From: Spongospora subterranea
Taxonomy: Eukaryota; Endomyxa; Phytomyxea; Plasmodiophorida; Plasmodiophoridae
Assembly (NCBI GenBank): GCA_900404475.1
Contig: OUQQ01000468.1
Coordinates: forward strand, 1-16,651
DNA length: 16,651 nucleotides
Direction of reading: 5' to 3'
Numbering within the stretch: the first letter of the stretch is position 1; every line of letters starts with the position of its first letter. This document shows positions 7,216 through 16,651 of this stretch, one piece after another. A model generated the notes under the pieces. That model was not told where the DNA came from and searched no databases. It saw only the letters and a list, made by a program, of their open reading frames with translations. A program made the translations under genes and the position numbers.

Positions 7216-10200
7216 ATGAGTATTTCGGGGAAAGTTGAAATTGACCTACGAAAATTTTGCTGGGGCGAGGTAGGTGGCTTTTAAAGTGGTCCAAAGGGTT
7301 GTAAAATCGTTAGAGTACTCAAGTTCACAAGCCAGCAATGCAACTCTATCGGATAGAATCAACAAGTTTTATGATCACTGATGGCAGCTTTTTGTCAAAA
7401 CATCGTCCATACTTTTCGGGACCTTGGCGTGCTTGAAAGATTACCATCTTGGCTTTATTTGCAGCCGGATTCAGATTATATGGGACTCACTACATCGGTT
7501 TATTGCTTTATCAATGAAAACAATCGCAAATCACATTACGGTACCATGGCGATCCTCTAATAAGATTGTACATCTTATTTCGTGTCATAAAAATCGGGCA
7601 ATTTTTCGGGGTGGATCGATGCGGATGTCCACAACTTGCTTGGAGAGAAGTCCCTTGGTTTATCAGCAATCGTTTACCCCAAACCTTTCATCAGATGCTT
7701 GCTGTGTTGATGACTCTCACGAATATGTTGTCGAATTATCTGGCCTCATATTGATTGATTGTGTTAGTCTGGAGTCGACTGAAACCGTTCTCCATAATGC
7801 CGATACTGTAATAATGGTCAATGGGCGATCATTACTTCCTTCAGTTATCGAACCTCTCTGCATAACATACAATGTCATTGAAATCGTCAGCCAGATTAGA
7901 CTCAGATCATCATTCGTTTTATCTCGACACGTCGCAGTGTCGGTTAACGGTTTTCGATTATCGATATCACCCAGAGGAACCTGTCTAATCAAACTACTGA
8001 ACTGTTCTGCGTATTTCCGCCGTCATAATTTCATATTAGAGAGCATTTACGCTGACCTCCTATCTGGTTTAGCCATGATTGATTCCCGACTCTATATCCA
8101 GGCATCAGAAGTAAGAACTGATCTACCGAAACAATCAGTTGCCGTAATAATGCGAATAATCTCCAGGTGTTAAAAATCGCGGCACAAGCGATGGGTGAAT
8201 ACGTCTGCGATTCGGTAAGTTGCCGGTCAGTATTCTTAAAATTGAATTCTGATACGGAGCCGATATAGAGCAATACCGAGAACGATTTGCCTTTGATATG
8301 CTCATCGGATGGGTTATTGATTCTTGCGGCAGCTGCACTTGTACCCACATCAAAAATGTTCGAGATGCTGGAAATATTAATCAGTATTGCTGGCAGAGGT
8401 CAACAAACATCTCTAGGCGTCAGCTTCGATCCAGTTGCCCTTCTTTCTAGTATTCAATCCAACCTGATTCCGAAGTTGTGCAAGCTGGTGATTGACAATC
8501 CAACATATATATGTGAGGCGGCAGCCCGAACCATAGAATTCGTATTGGAATGTTTAGGTTGCGATTGTTTCCCGTCATTGCCGAGGATTATCGAAGCGGT
8601 AATCATGATCGAGGATGGGGATGTATCTGAGCCAATCATTGAAGCTGTTTTAGCCAATTTGGCTCTTCTGTCGAGCACATCGCTCCACTATCTATCTGAC
8701 TCGTGTTTACAACCGCTCTTCAACCTGATCTCGTCTGAACCCAAATATGAGAATTCCATCCGGATTGTACTGCGATTGTGGAAATATGTTTTAAACGCCA
8801 TTAAGGTCGGCGATTCACCTCATTGCCACATCGAGTTTGCTGATACTACAACACTGTTGAAATTTAGGGGGACGCCGATATATCATACACGTCTCTATCC
8901 AATCTGATAATATGCTGTGGCTCATCAAACATGACAATCAAATCATCTGCACAAAACGTCTGGGACACTGTTCAGACCTGGTTTCCCGCCACGATTCAAA
9001 ACCAACAAGTTCCGGTCCGTATTGAGTTTTTGGTGTCGCCCAAGGTTTCTGACGTTGATTGCATTTGAACTTGACAGGGGTTTGTTTCAATTATGATCGA
9101 TCGTCATTTACGTATTCATCCACCCGGACAGATGGTTGGGTCGGATACCGACCAAACATCTCCCGAATTGATCAGTTTATCGCTTCAAATTGTAATTCGT
9201 GTGATCGAATACAAAACCAAACTACAGCGGTCAGGTGCTAATTATGTTTGATGGAATTATTTCATGCCGACATTCGTTTCCCGTCTAGACGGCGGTCATT
9301 TGCCAGCGGTGATCATTCAAATTGTTTGGAGGAATTTTCTCGCCTGATTCCGTTGGTCGAGAAAAGGCTTCTTCAGCAGCTACAAAGCCAGGATCTGTTC
9401 GACCTGTCCTTATTTCATAATCTTTGGGAAATCCTTGGGTTTATTACCCGATCGGTCAATGCTTTTCGTAAAGAGGACGAAACACTGTCCATGGACAAGT
9501 TCATAGACCAAATAATTGAGCTGTCCGTTACGAATAGTTTAGATGGATCACCATCTAGAACCGCTTTACAAGCTCTACTATGCATTGTTCCATTATCCGG
9601 TTTGTCAATTTGTATATGGTGATTACACAATAATCTGATGGTAGATCCTGCTGGACGCGATAGCTCCCTCACACCTTCTATTAGAATTCCTTGGTGTCTT
9701 CCTAAACTGGATTCCTCACTCTCTTTTTGACGAGACGTTTCAATTAGCCGATACTTTGATTCAAACGTTAGAGCCAATACTTACTTGGGAACACATATGT
9801 GCTGTTCTCCATGCACTTTTGAACGTGTAATAGTACAATACCTCTTTTCACATTTTCCCGTTTTGATTACTCTCTTTTATCAGATCAACCGTTAGATCCA
9901 GTTCATGGGTGAAAACTCGTCAGCGAATTCTGGAGATCGTCGGCCGCTCCGGAAATCTTCAACATCTTTTATCACATATCAGTGGGTCGTCAAATCTACG
10001 TGACGACCAACTTGTCGATTGGATTCAATTAGCAGTCGAATGTCTATACATGTTGGATGAAGGCACCCAGATAGAATCAGAAACAATACGGGCTCTTCAA
10101 CCAGTATTGTCATTGGCGAACGGGAGGGTTCGCGTTGAATGCATTCGACTTATGAATGTGATCGTTCGTCAGGCGATACCAACAGGTGCAGCTGCAATGC

Positions 10201-11360
10201 TCAGATAGATAGCCTCAAATTGACCGCTATCTATAGGATCTGTTGCTGAATCCTTATTTGAATTGATATTCCATTCCATTGAGGGTCAGACAATGGAAGC
10301 GACTAGTGAATTTGCACTGGCCAAGCTCATGGAAAACATCATTCAGATATCAGAACTGACGATTAACGATTCCCATGTTATCCGATCATTGTCTCTATTA
10401 CTGGAATGGGCTGATTCCACAGTTTGGGAGAATGTCAAAAAAGTTTGTCTATGGTCAATCCTGCGAATCGTTCGTGGCCAGTTCAAACGAGAAAGCCCAC
10501 AACAGGACTCGATACAACCCGTTGAAGGGTCTATAGTTCAGCCATCTATTGTGTTTTACATTTGGGAAAATGTCATAGCTGAATCGTGCCGGAATCGAAA
10601 GTGTTGGTCGCGAAGATTGTGGGGTTTAAGACTTGCATGGGCCATCTTGCCCACAGCTTCATCAGTGATGAGATGTCCAGAACGAGTTGCAAACATAATA
10701 CGTGACCTAACCAATGATTGGAACACAGAGGTGCAGGAGGCGGCGACAATACTGATAACGATATGGGATGCTGAAAATTACAATCCTGATCGCGTGGACG
10801 CTGTATTGGGATTGGACCAACCTCCTGATTCGATTATGGAGAATACAGGACGAGAAGGAGAACACCAACTAGGGCAATCGCCATCAAGAGCATCGACAAA
10901 CCCGGATCAGGCCAAATACAAGCTTGAAGAATCTCATTTTGAAAATGATGACGATTCAGAATTAGATCTGGGAATCATCGAAATTGAAGGTGAACAGGAC
11001 TTATCAACGGTCGAGAACGCATTCCAGGACTTTGACAATCAGAAAACGCAGAACATCGGAAAATATATGGAAATGGATAGCGATGAGGACTTGATGGTTG
11101 GACAGCAACCACACACTACAAAAGAAGAAAGAGCCGGGAACAAAACATATACTCATGACAATACCAATAGCAGAGGGTCGGAAGTAACTAACGAAGCATA
11201 TGTATCAGAATTGACGACGAATGGGCTAAATGGGGAACATATAGGAGGTAAACAAGAACATGATGTCGGAGATCAATCGCTTGATTTGTCGGGGGTCGAG
11301 ATAGAATGGTGCGATAGTGAGTCAATGATCAGGCAAAGAGTCTATACCGACAGAGGATAG
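7216..11360 (+). CDS. Large HEAT/ARM-like helical repeat protein with acidic C-terminus
   Basis: A multi-exon gene of about 1200 residues. Proposed exons: 7216-7269 (starts MSISGKVEIDL; donor GTAGGT), about 7388-8110, 8167-8214, 8269-8805, 8868-9044, 9078-about 9240, about 9300-9590, about 9650-9826, 9884-10185 and 10237-11360. Introns 8111-8166, 8215-8268, 9827-9883 and 10186-10236 are clear. 8806-8867 and 9045-9077 are plausible. The join near 9140-9330 and the one near 9590-9655 are unresolved. The protein is rich in paired amphipathic helices with Leu, Ile, Val and Ala (AARTIEFVLECL, EPIIEAVLANLALL, PELISLSLQIVIRVI), as in HEAT-repeat scaffolds. After about 10800 it becomes hydrophilic and acidic (ENDDDSELDLG, MDSDEDLMVG), typical of nuclear or adaptor proteins. 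I cannot name the family; importin-like, PELP1/Rix1-like and TTI-type scaffolds are untested options. Confidence 0.75.
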
Positions 11361-11413
11361 GTGGTCGCAAGTACAAGCAGACATAAAAATAGTTAGACAA
11401 AAACTTTACAGAA

Positions 11414-11419
11414 AATAAA
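11414..11419 (+). terminator. Possible poly(A) signal of the HEAT-like gene
   Basis: An AATAAA hexamer lies 54 bp after the plus-strand stop, between the convergent HEAT-like and WDR53 genes. Such hexamers are common in AT-rich DNA, so the support is modest. Confidence 0.4.
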
Positions 11420-11493
11420 CTGCATAGCGATGTTATTAAAGCTACAAGCTTGAAAGACCAGCGAAGAGAGGCCTGGCGTTAGCATAAAATATT

Positions 11494-12842
11494 TTAAATC
11501 AAATTGAAGACAGTAATGGATGATGTAGAATCAGCAACATAGATGTTTCCCTGGCGAGAGCTGGTCATGAAATTCGGTTTAGCAGATAATCTGAACAAAA
11601 CCGGAACACATTAATCGTCCTCATCAAAACAAGCTCAACGATTTTATATCCGTACAAAACTCGGGTCTGGATTAGACGATGATCGAAAACTTCCTTCTCC
11701 GCTTGTGATAAATCTGCGAGCGACGTATCAGGTTGCATCGACGGATCCAAATTCCAGACGACGATCGTAGAGTCGGTCGATGCCGATAATATTGTATCGA
11801 CTAACAACAAATTAGACCGAATTATCCATTATTTAACCATAGATTACGCGGACGAAAAGCAGCGAACTCAACATTACAGACAATTCCAGTATGACCATGC
11901 AAGCGGGCTGCTTCTGATCGCGTTTGAAGACTGCCCAACAAAACATCGGAATTACCAAGACCGGCGGCAAAGAGGACCCCATCGCCTGAACATGTGATAG
12001 AATGCACCATTGATGATTGGATCGTATTGCCCGACGAGGGAGGTGCTGTGTTGATTAACCCAATGCATGATCCGCTACAATATCCCGCAAACTGTGATCA
12101 GCGACAAGAGCAGGGAAATTATTCAGACGACCCACTTTGGTTTCCAAAATTTAATGATGGAGTCCATTCCTCCGCTGATAATCATTGGTGACTTATTTGG
12201 GCAGATTGCGACACAGGAACATATATTCTCATGCCCTATTTGGAACTTTTAACGGGAAATGGAAGCAATTATACACTTGATTTAACCTGCTATTTGTGCA
12301 GACTCCATAGAAACCACACGATTTTGGCTCCAGGACCCAATTGCGATGGATCCGCTATCATCGCAAACAGCAATCCGCTTGTTGTCGCAGACGACCTGAT
12401 TCAGCTCATCATTACCTATACATTAAGAGGTTGGATTCTTGCCAAGCCTGACGAATCTACGGGTGATTGAGCAACCGGAGAAGGGCTGATACGATGGGGA
12501 CCGCAGGACAATAGGGATATTATCCCGCCTTAGATCATATACAAGTAGTTTAGTTCCAGACACAGCTAAAACTATTGTGCTGGAGAATAGCGATAGACTA
12601 TTGACGGATTCGTTAGACACGACCAGGGACCGGACGGCCTAGAAGTTAAATGAGATCACCATTCAACAAAGGCGGCAACGAGAGGTGACCCTGTTTGATT
12701 GCCTGGTGTCCCATATCCTGGCCACCCCTTCTGTCCCGCCAGAAAGGAGCACCTCTGGAGCATCATGGCTAGCGTGTAGACATTGAACGGGAGCAGTGTG
12801 ACCAATAAGAGCTCGGGTGGAGAGGGAACAAATAGAGGTCAT
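11494..12842 (-). CDS. WDR53: WDR53-like WD40 repeat protein, seven exons
   Basis: Exons 12842-12690, 12638-12476, 12415-12287, 12235-12132, 12091-11848, 11800-11656 and 11590-11494 sum to 1035 nt, or 344 residues, close to WDR53 length (about 358). Introns are 51, 60, 51, 40, 47 and 65 nt; the 40-nt one could start three bases later. WD40 landmarks in order: LIGHTAPVQCLHAS with SGGTEGVARIWD, a second blade ending LLVYDLR, DELNQVVCD with DDSGSIAI, GHENICSCVAICP with SGGMDSIIKFW, MVHSITCSGDG, LHGHTGIVCNVEF, SASTDSTIVVWNL, and the closing strand GNIYVADSTSSITVFNL. The order and C-terminal signature match WDR53. In animals WDR53 is reported as a putative DDB1-CUL4 substrate receptor; that role here is inferred from homology. 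It is convergent with the HEAT-like gene (133 bp between stops). The start is the first in-frame ATG. Confidence 0.9.
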
Positions 12843-12911
12843 GATCAGTCCCAGATTCCGCTCCAACACCCCTTGGGTGGGCGTGGCCTTCCGCTCCTAA
12901 AATCGCAACAC

Positions 12912-12982
12912 ACGCAATTTGTGTGCAAAACACTCACGCAATTTGTGTGCAAAACACTCACGCAATTTGTGTGCAAAACACA
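12912..12982 (+). repeat. Perfect 24-bp minisatellite, three units
   Basis: Units begin at 12912, 12936 and 12960. Each contains gcaatttgtgtgcaaaacac; the first two are identical and the third differs only at its end. Each unit holds a near-palindrome (cacgcaatttgtgtg). The array is bracketed by tcgcaa at 12903-12908 and ttgcga at 12991-12996. It lies 70-140 bp upstream of the WDR53 start codon, so it may sit in that promoter. Confidence 0.9.
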
Positions 12983-13159
12983 GATTCAAATTGCGACATC
13001 CAGCTTTTTGATCCAGTCAATTCTGTTGGGCGTTGGCCCTTCATTATTGGTGTAGAACTAATAGCGAAAAGTACAGATCTTCGACAAACGATGATCTATC
13101 AAGCGAAACTGAGGAGCCCCTGTCCAAAACGCCTTAGCAATTGACTGCAGCATCATTTC

Positions 13160-15225
13160 AAGTTTATTTTATACGAAAGGCAGCGACATCATCTGCTTGG
13201 GCGACATCCACTGCAAACAAGTACCGTTAGCATGGAATGAATTGGATTCAAAGAATCCACGGGCTGCATCGGTCAATATTTGATGCACAATTCTATTGTT
13301 GCCGCGCCCAATTTTTTGGCACAGGTCGCGCATGTCGGCAATGCTCCTCTCGTGCCGACGATGTGCACAGAAATGCCGATCGGATACTTTTTTGTTCTTT
13401 CTTTTTGGCAGGCAGCAACTTAGCCTTTATAGTTTCCGCCGTTTCAACGGGAGGTAATGTACGACGCTGCCGCTTGGACGGTTAGGTCTGACTTTCGCTT
13501 GATTGATCATCGCTTGACGACGATGAACAGGTATTCGCAATTTCGCGATTGGCTCGAAGATACCAGATGTGCGAGATTGGGTGTGTCGTCAGTTGATACT
13601 CCGCCAATGAATGCCATCGTTGGACTGGTCTCGTCATCCCGTCGTAATATAAGGGTCGGCCGCGCACGAACATGTGTCCTGAGAAGTGGGTTTTGTGGTT
13701 GATAGAATATATCAAAGCGGCCAGGACGTACTCCTTATCTTCGACAAGGATGTTTCGAACTGGCTTCTGGATCATCTGTGAAGACTCATTATCGCCGACA
13801 GGACAACGCGACGTGTAGCAGTACTGGATACGAAATGATGTTTCGGGAAAGATAACGACGGGTCCCCGCGCAGCAAGATTTCTCGCCGATTACGGTGAGG
13901 TCTTCGCTGAGAACGGGCTGTGATCGAAATGCCTCCATGGGTTTGTCGGCTACGTGCTCTTCTGTGGCTATCATTTCACATGACGTGCTCGCTGAAGAAA
14001 ACTTCCAGAGCCTCCTGCGTAAACCGCTTGCAGGATGCGGGTGGATGTACTTGAGTGAAGAGTTTTCCAACGCCACCGCTATCAGGCTGCCGGGAATTCG
14101 ACGATACTGCATGAGGAGTCGGGCAGAAATCCGATCCGCATTGCGAGTCGAAGGACGTTTTGAAACGAATAAAGCAGGACATCCATCACAGAGATTGCTT
14201 TCTACTGAGCCATACAGGTCGTATTCGCCAGTTTCTGGTTTTCCAAGGACGGTAGTGCACCAGATGAATCGAGCCCTGTCATACTCTTTCGCCTCCAATA
14301 ACACCATAACTTTCCGAAGTTTATTGATGTCCGCATCCTCTGACAGCCCGCCGTATTGATAAAGAACTAGAATAGCCATTAGGCCAGTATCCATTCGCGC
14401 ATGTGTTAATGGCCTTGAATCCGTGATAAATGAAGCTCCAGAGAATCCCAATGTTTTGGCATCCGTGTCGGAAGCGATGCCCGGCTGCAAGTTCCGTGCC
14501 CCCTTGGGTCGGCAGACACGCTTCGTGCACATAACCAGCTGATCTGGAGGGCGACCATCATTGACAAACATTGTCTTCCTCGACACAGGCCGAGCATACC
14601 GGAGTGGCATCCCCTGCAAGGCCATGGAAAAATCCAATTCGACCTGTTTCACGTATTTGTAGGAGTGATCCAGACACTCTGCGATGGACAGCGTAGCTTT
14701 CGGAGCACTAAATTGAAAGTCGCCACCAATACATTCCTGTGCATTGGTGTCGTCACTGATGAATGGGTTGTTGCAGGCTTTCGCCATTGCGGGGAAAATA
14801 AACTCTCCACGAGCGATGTGCCAGTGGAACCATCTTTTCAGCCGAGGAAAATCAAGTACCAGAGACTCGAGGCGGGTTCTGATTCTTCGGCATCATCGAT
14901 TGTAAGTAGCGCGCACGCAGATTGATAAAACGAATGCTCCTTTTCGGGTTCGACGAGGGCGCCGTTCCGTCTTACTCGGGTCAGAGTTCTCTTGAAATGA
15001 ACAGAGCAACACCTGTAGAACAGCTCCAGTTTGATGTCTTGCTCAGGAGGGATGTTACAGTGTTTTCGAGAGCGCGCTCAAATCCTGCACGCTCAGCGTC
15101 CGAAAAGTCACAAGTATTGCCAGGAAAGGCGTCGTTCCACTGTTCCAAATCGGTCGGCACGAAATAACGCCCCGAAATGTGCTGCGTAATGGTCCGCCGT
15201 CTTCCCCGCCGTCTTCCCCATCAGC
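13160..15225 (-). pseudogene. Frameshifted mobile-element gene: cysteine-peptidase-like with zinc-finger-like tail
   Basis: A decayed minus-strand gene read from about 15225 down to 13160. Upstream pieces include FVPTDLEQWNDAFPGN and, after frameshifts, a long open part (about 14907-13789) with LKRWFHWHIARGEFIFPA. A papain-fold Cys box appears split: NTC is in one frame at about 14405 and MDTGLMAILVLYQYGG continues in another. After a second shift near 13855-13875 a clean stretch (13775-13482) carries the His box THFSGHMF and YYDGM, the order seen in USP/Ulp-like peptidases and in peptidase genes of fungal mobile elements. Then come a Lys-rich linker and a broken CATC...FHANGTC pattern with CLQWMSPKQMMSLPFV, which resembles a PARP-type zinc finger. 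TATAAAATAAA follows the end. At least three frame changes and several stops make an active product unlikely. Family assignment is from motif recall. Confidence 0.6.
15196..15219 (+). repeat. 12-bp tandem duplication
   Basis: gccgtcttcccc is repeated head to tail at 15196-15207 and 15208-15219, at the upstream end of the decayed peptidase gene. It is probably replication slippage. Confidence 0.7.
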
Positions 15226-15376
15226 AACGAAATGGCCAAGGGCACGGTCCTGTCAAATTACCAAGAACCGATTTACATTCCTCAGCCCCATGATCTCACA
15301 ATATGTTCACATGTGTCTACACGTACACGTGGGAGACCGTATGGTTTAATAAACTCACTTCCTATTGAGCTCAATT
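15226..15376. other. Spacer between two mobile-element fragments
   Basis: No coding signal. It contains a close pair of E-box-like hexamers (CACATG-type near 15309 and CACGTG near 15327). Nothing else was seen. Confidence 0.3.
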
Positions 15377-15664
15377 TTAGAAAATCTTGTCTACAAATGG
15401 CAAATGCATCAGCAATCGATCGACGAGTGCTGTTTCTTGCATTGTATCATCGAAGACAGTTTCAATCATACCGACTAAATTCTCCCTGGGAACTGAGAAG
15501 ACTGACCCTGCGATTTCTTTTGCGGAAAGATCTCCGATAGACTTTATACGGAACTTGTAGTATTCATCCCGTATTTTGGCCTTAAGAGGCTTGTTGATTG
15601 CTATGTCGCATACCTGATGTATAGATGTCATTCCTTCTGCAATGTACAGTAAATTTTTTTGATA
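15377..15664 (-). pseudogene. C-terminal fragment of a DDE superfamily (pogo/Tigger-type) transposase
   Basis: About 95 residues are open to a stop at 15377. The stretch LYIAEGMTSIHQVCDIAINK followed by PLKAKIRDEYYKF corresponds to the region around the third catalytic acidic residue of DDE_1-type transposases, where PLDV.NKPFK is usual. The Asp at 15605-15607 would be that residue. The first two catalytic regions and the DNA-binding domain are missing: upstream of about 15664 the frame runs into a repeat block. The fragment is thus truncated at the 5' side. It lies on the same strand as the decayed peptidase gene, but whether both belonged to one element is unknown. Confidence 0.6.
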
Positions 15665-15674
15665 AGCATTCTCA

Positions 15675-15802
15675 TGATAAGGCCCGAACCCCGAAAAAAA
15701 GGGTTTAAGACCCCAAAGGCCGATTTTTGACGAGAAAAACAGGGTCTTATCACAAAAACTGACCAAAACGCGGGCAGATAGGGGTCTTATCACAAAAACT
15801 GA
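15675..15802. repeat. Direct and inverted repeat cluster beside the transposase fragment
   Basis: ggtcttatcacaaaaactga occurs at 15743-15762 and 15783-15802, a 40-bp period. Inverted partners lie to the left: tgataaggccc at 15675-15685 (one mismatch to the complement of gggtcttatca) and taagacccc at 15706-15714, the exact complement of ggggtctta at 15781-15789. The layout resembles a terminal inverted repeat with subterminal repeats. No matching far end was found in this window. Confidence 0.6.
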
Positions 15803-16205
15803 TTAAATTTGTGCTGGGAGCTCTTGTACCAACGTCAGTCGTCAATCAGAATTCTATTAATAAAATCTCCGGATTCCGAAATCCAGTCGTCCCTCAAAAC
15901 CCAACAACAGTTGAATATTGGTCATGTACCTTTCAATGTCAGGATCCATTGTAGCTGCAATCCGGGATTTGGCAGATCGTCATAACATCACTGGAAACCC
16001 CTGATGAATTACTCACGCTGCGTACTGCCTCAGCCCGTGAAGACATCTCTTTTTGGAGAATCTCTATATTTCATCCCGTAACTGTACCGACGGCGGCGTT
16101 CTTGACCTCTGCTGACGTTTTTCCTAATCGGGACCTCACCTTCATAATCTAACAAATTCCAAAACATGTTCGTTGACAAGGGATAATCATCATTATCAAA
16201 ATTCC
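15803..16205 (-). other. Exon-like pieces on minus strand, gene not resolved
   Basis: A good GTGAGT donor at 16016 and a GATTGCAG acceptor ending at 15955 outline a 62-nt minus-strand intron between coding-like pieces (SSRAEAVRS before, LQWILTLK after). A short frame reading MDPDIERYMTNIQLLLGFEG overlaps the second piece in another frame. Nothing recognisable on the plus strand. This may be the 3' part of a gene, but a full model could not be built. Confidence 0.25.
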
Positions 16206-16319
16206 TCAAACTTGCATTATAGAGTGCGTTTTTCGATGTGCAATCAGCGCTTGAGCCGTTTGAAAGGATTTGTTGCAGTCAGTACACTGATGTCTATCTC
16301 GAGCGAAACGAGGGCAGTT
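16206..16319 (-). CDS. C2H2 zinc-finger exon (C-terminal), partial
   Basis: The minus strand encodes RDRHQCTDCNKSF, then QTAQALIAHRKTH, then SIMQV and a stop at 16206. The spacing C-x2-C-x12-H-x3-H with Phe and Leu in the canonical core positions (16286-16224) is a textbook C2H2 finger, unlikely by chance. Two stops lie in frame just upstream (about 16318-16330), so an upstream exon must be joined, for example at an AG such as CATCAG or CTCGAG. I could not place that exon. DNA or RNA binding is the usual role. A plus-strand exon proposed for the neighbouring gene would overlap it, so one of the two models is wrong here. Confidence 0.5.
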   Translation of the reverse strand, partial: NCPRFARDRHQCTDCNKSFQTAQALIAHRKTHSIMQV

Positions 16320-16420
16320 TTAAATTTATCGGCAGAAAATGGGGTCGCCGTAACTGTCTCGTCAGGTTAAATAATTCTTGGTCATTGGCAATCCGGGTAC
16401 CCGTTTGACTTACATTTTAG

Positions 16421-16651
16421 TGCATCATGATGTAATTTCACACAATTACAGCAAAGCGGAAGCTGAAAGTTCACCAGCAGTACCTTCAGGTGCGCACAGT
16501 ATATCTTCGTCAGGCAAAATGAATAACATTCCTTTTCTCAAAGGTTGCAGTAAACCTCGTAAGCCTCTTCTGCAGCAGACAAGTTTGCACGCCTTCTTTG
16601 GCCCATCAATTTTGACAGCGAAAGCCAGTGGCCAACAGTTTGTCTCTAAAA
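16421..16651 (+). CDS. Plus-strand exon with PIP-box-like motif, partial (runs off right edge)
   Basis: Open to the window end after a strong acceptor (TTGACTTAC branch site then TTTTAG ending 16420). A possible donor GTTAAAT at 16366 makes a 55-nt intron and keeps the frame with the upstream plus-strand frame. The exon is Ser-rich, then basic (KGCSKPRKP), followed by QTSLHAFF at 16576-16599. This fits the Q-x-x-(L/M/I)-x-x-(F/Y)-(F/Y) sliding-clamp (PCNA) binding motif seen in DNA replication and repair proteins; the flanking Lys/Arg and Gly are also typical. I infer a PCNA-interacting protein, family unknown. Chance occurrence of the motif is not negligible. The minus strand also has a good GTAAGT donor across this acceptor. 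Confidence 0.35.

Noticed and set aside
8215..8268. Alternative acceptor two bases later (AG at 8270) in the HEAT-like gene
   Set aside because: It would break the reading frame that is open for 179 codons downstream.
7216..11360. Assignment of the HEAT-like gene to PELP1/Rix1, TTI1 or an importin
   Set aside because: Size and acidic tail fit loosely, but no diagnostic motif was seen; a profile search would decide.
12912..12982. CRISPR-like array
   Set aside because: The 24-bp units abut with no spacers, and the context is eukaryotic; it is a minisatellite.
15305..15332. Alternating CACATGTG / ACGTACACGTG palindrome-like stretch
   Set aside because: Two E-box-like hexamers, no perfect dyad and no gene start nearby.

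Overview
The window looks like nuclear DNA of a compact, gene-dense eukaryote. Protein-coding frames are repeatedly interrupted by very short GT-AG introns (about 33-80 nt), many with a CTAAC/CTNAT-like branch site. NAA50 and a WDR53-like gene can be spliced by hand into full-length reading frames. No bacterial signals, rRNA, tRNA or CRISPR were seen. Short introns, an ECM15/UPF0045 family pair, NAA50, WDR53 and a peptidase of a kind I associate with fungal mobile elements suggest an early-diverging fungus or another small opisthokont or protist. This is inference; no marker fixes the taxon.

Left part (1-4000): an unidentified multi-exon gene runs off the left edge on the minus strand. It faces a short plus-strand gene across about 109 bp. 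A minus-strand gene at 1450-2773 encodes a 407-residue protein with three cysteine-rich repeats that I do not recognise. Next comes a decayed direct duplication with a spacing of about 267 bp, then a small membrane-protein frame.

Middle (4000-12900): two ECM15/UPF0045 (thiamine-binding fold) paralogs stand head to head. They are followed by a small basic protein with a PP1-docking-like RVxF motif, NAA50 on the minus strand (four exons, 156 aa), a large HEAT-like protein with an acidic tail on the plus strand (about 1200 aa), and a WDR53-like seven-exon WD40 gene on the minus strand (344 aa). NAA50 and the RVxF gene converge, as do the HEAT-like gene and WDR53. A perfect 24-bp minisatellite lies just upstream of WDR53.

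Right part (12990-15800): mobile-element debris on the minus strand. It comprises a frameshifted cysteine-peptidase-like gene with a zinc-finger-like tail, a C-terminal fragment of a DDE transposase, and a cluster of direct and inverted repeats. The last 850 bp hold exon-like pieces, including a clear C2H2 zinc finger on the minus strand and a PIP-box-like motif on the plus strand. Their gene models conflict and could not be resolved.

The confident genes are unrelated housekeeping functions (protein N-terminal acetylation, a WD40 scaffold, a thiamine-binding fold). I see no operon-like or pathway link between them.
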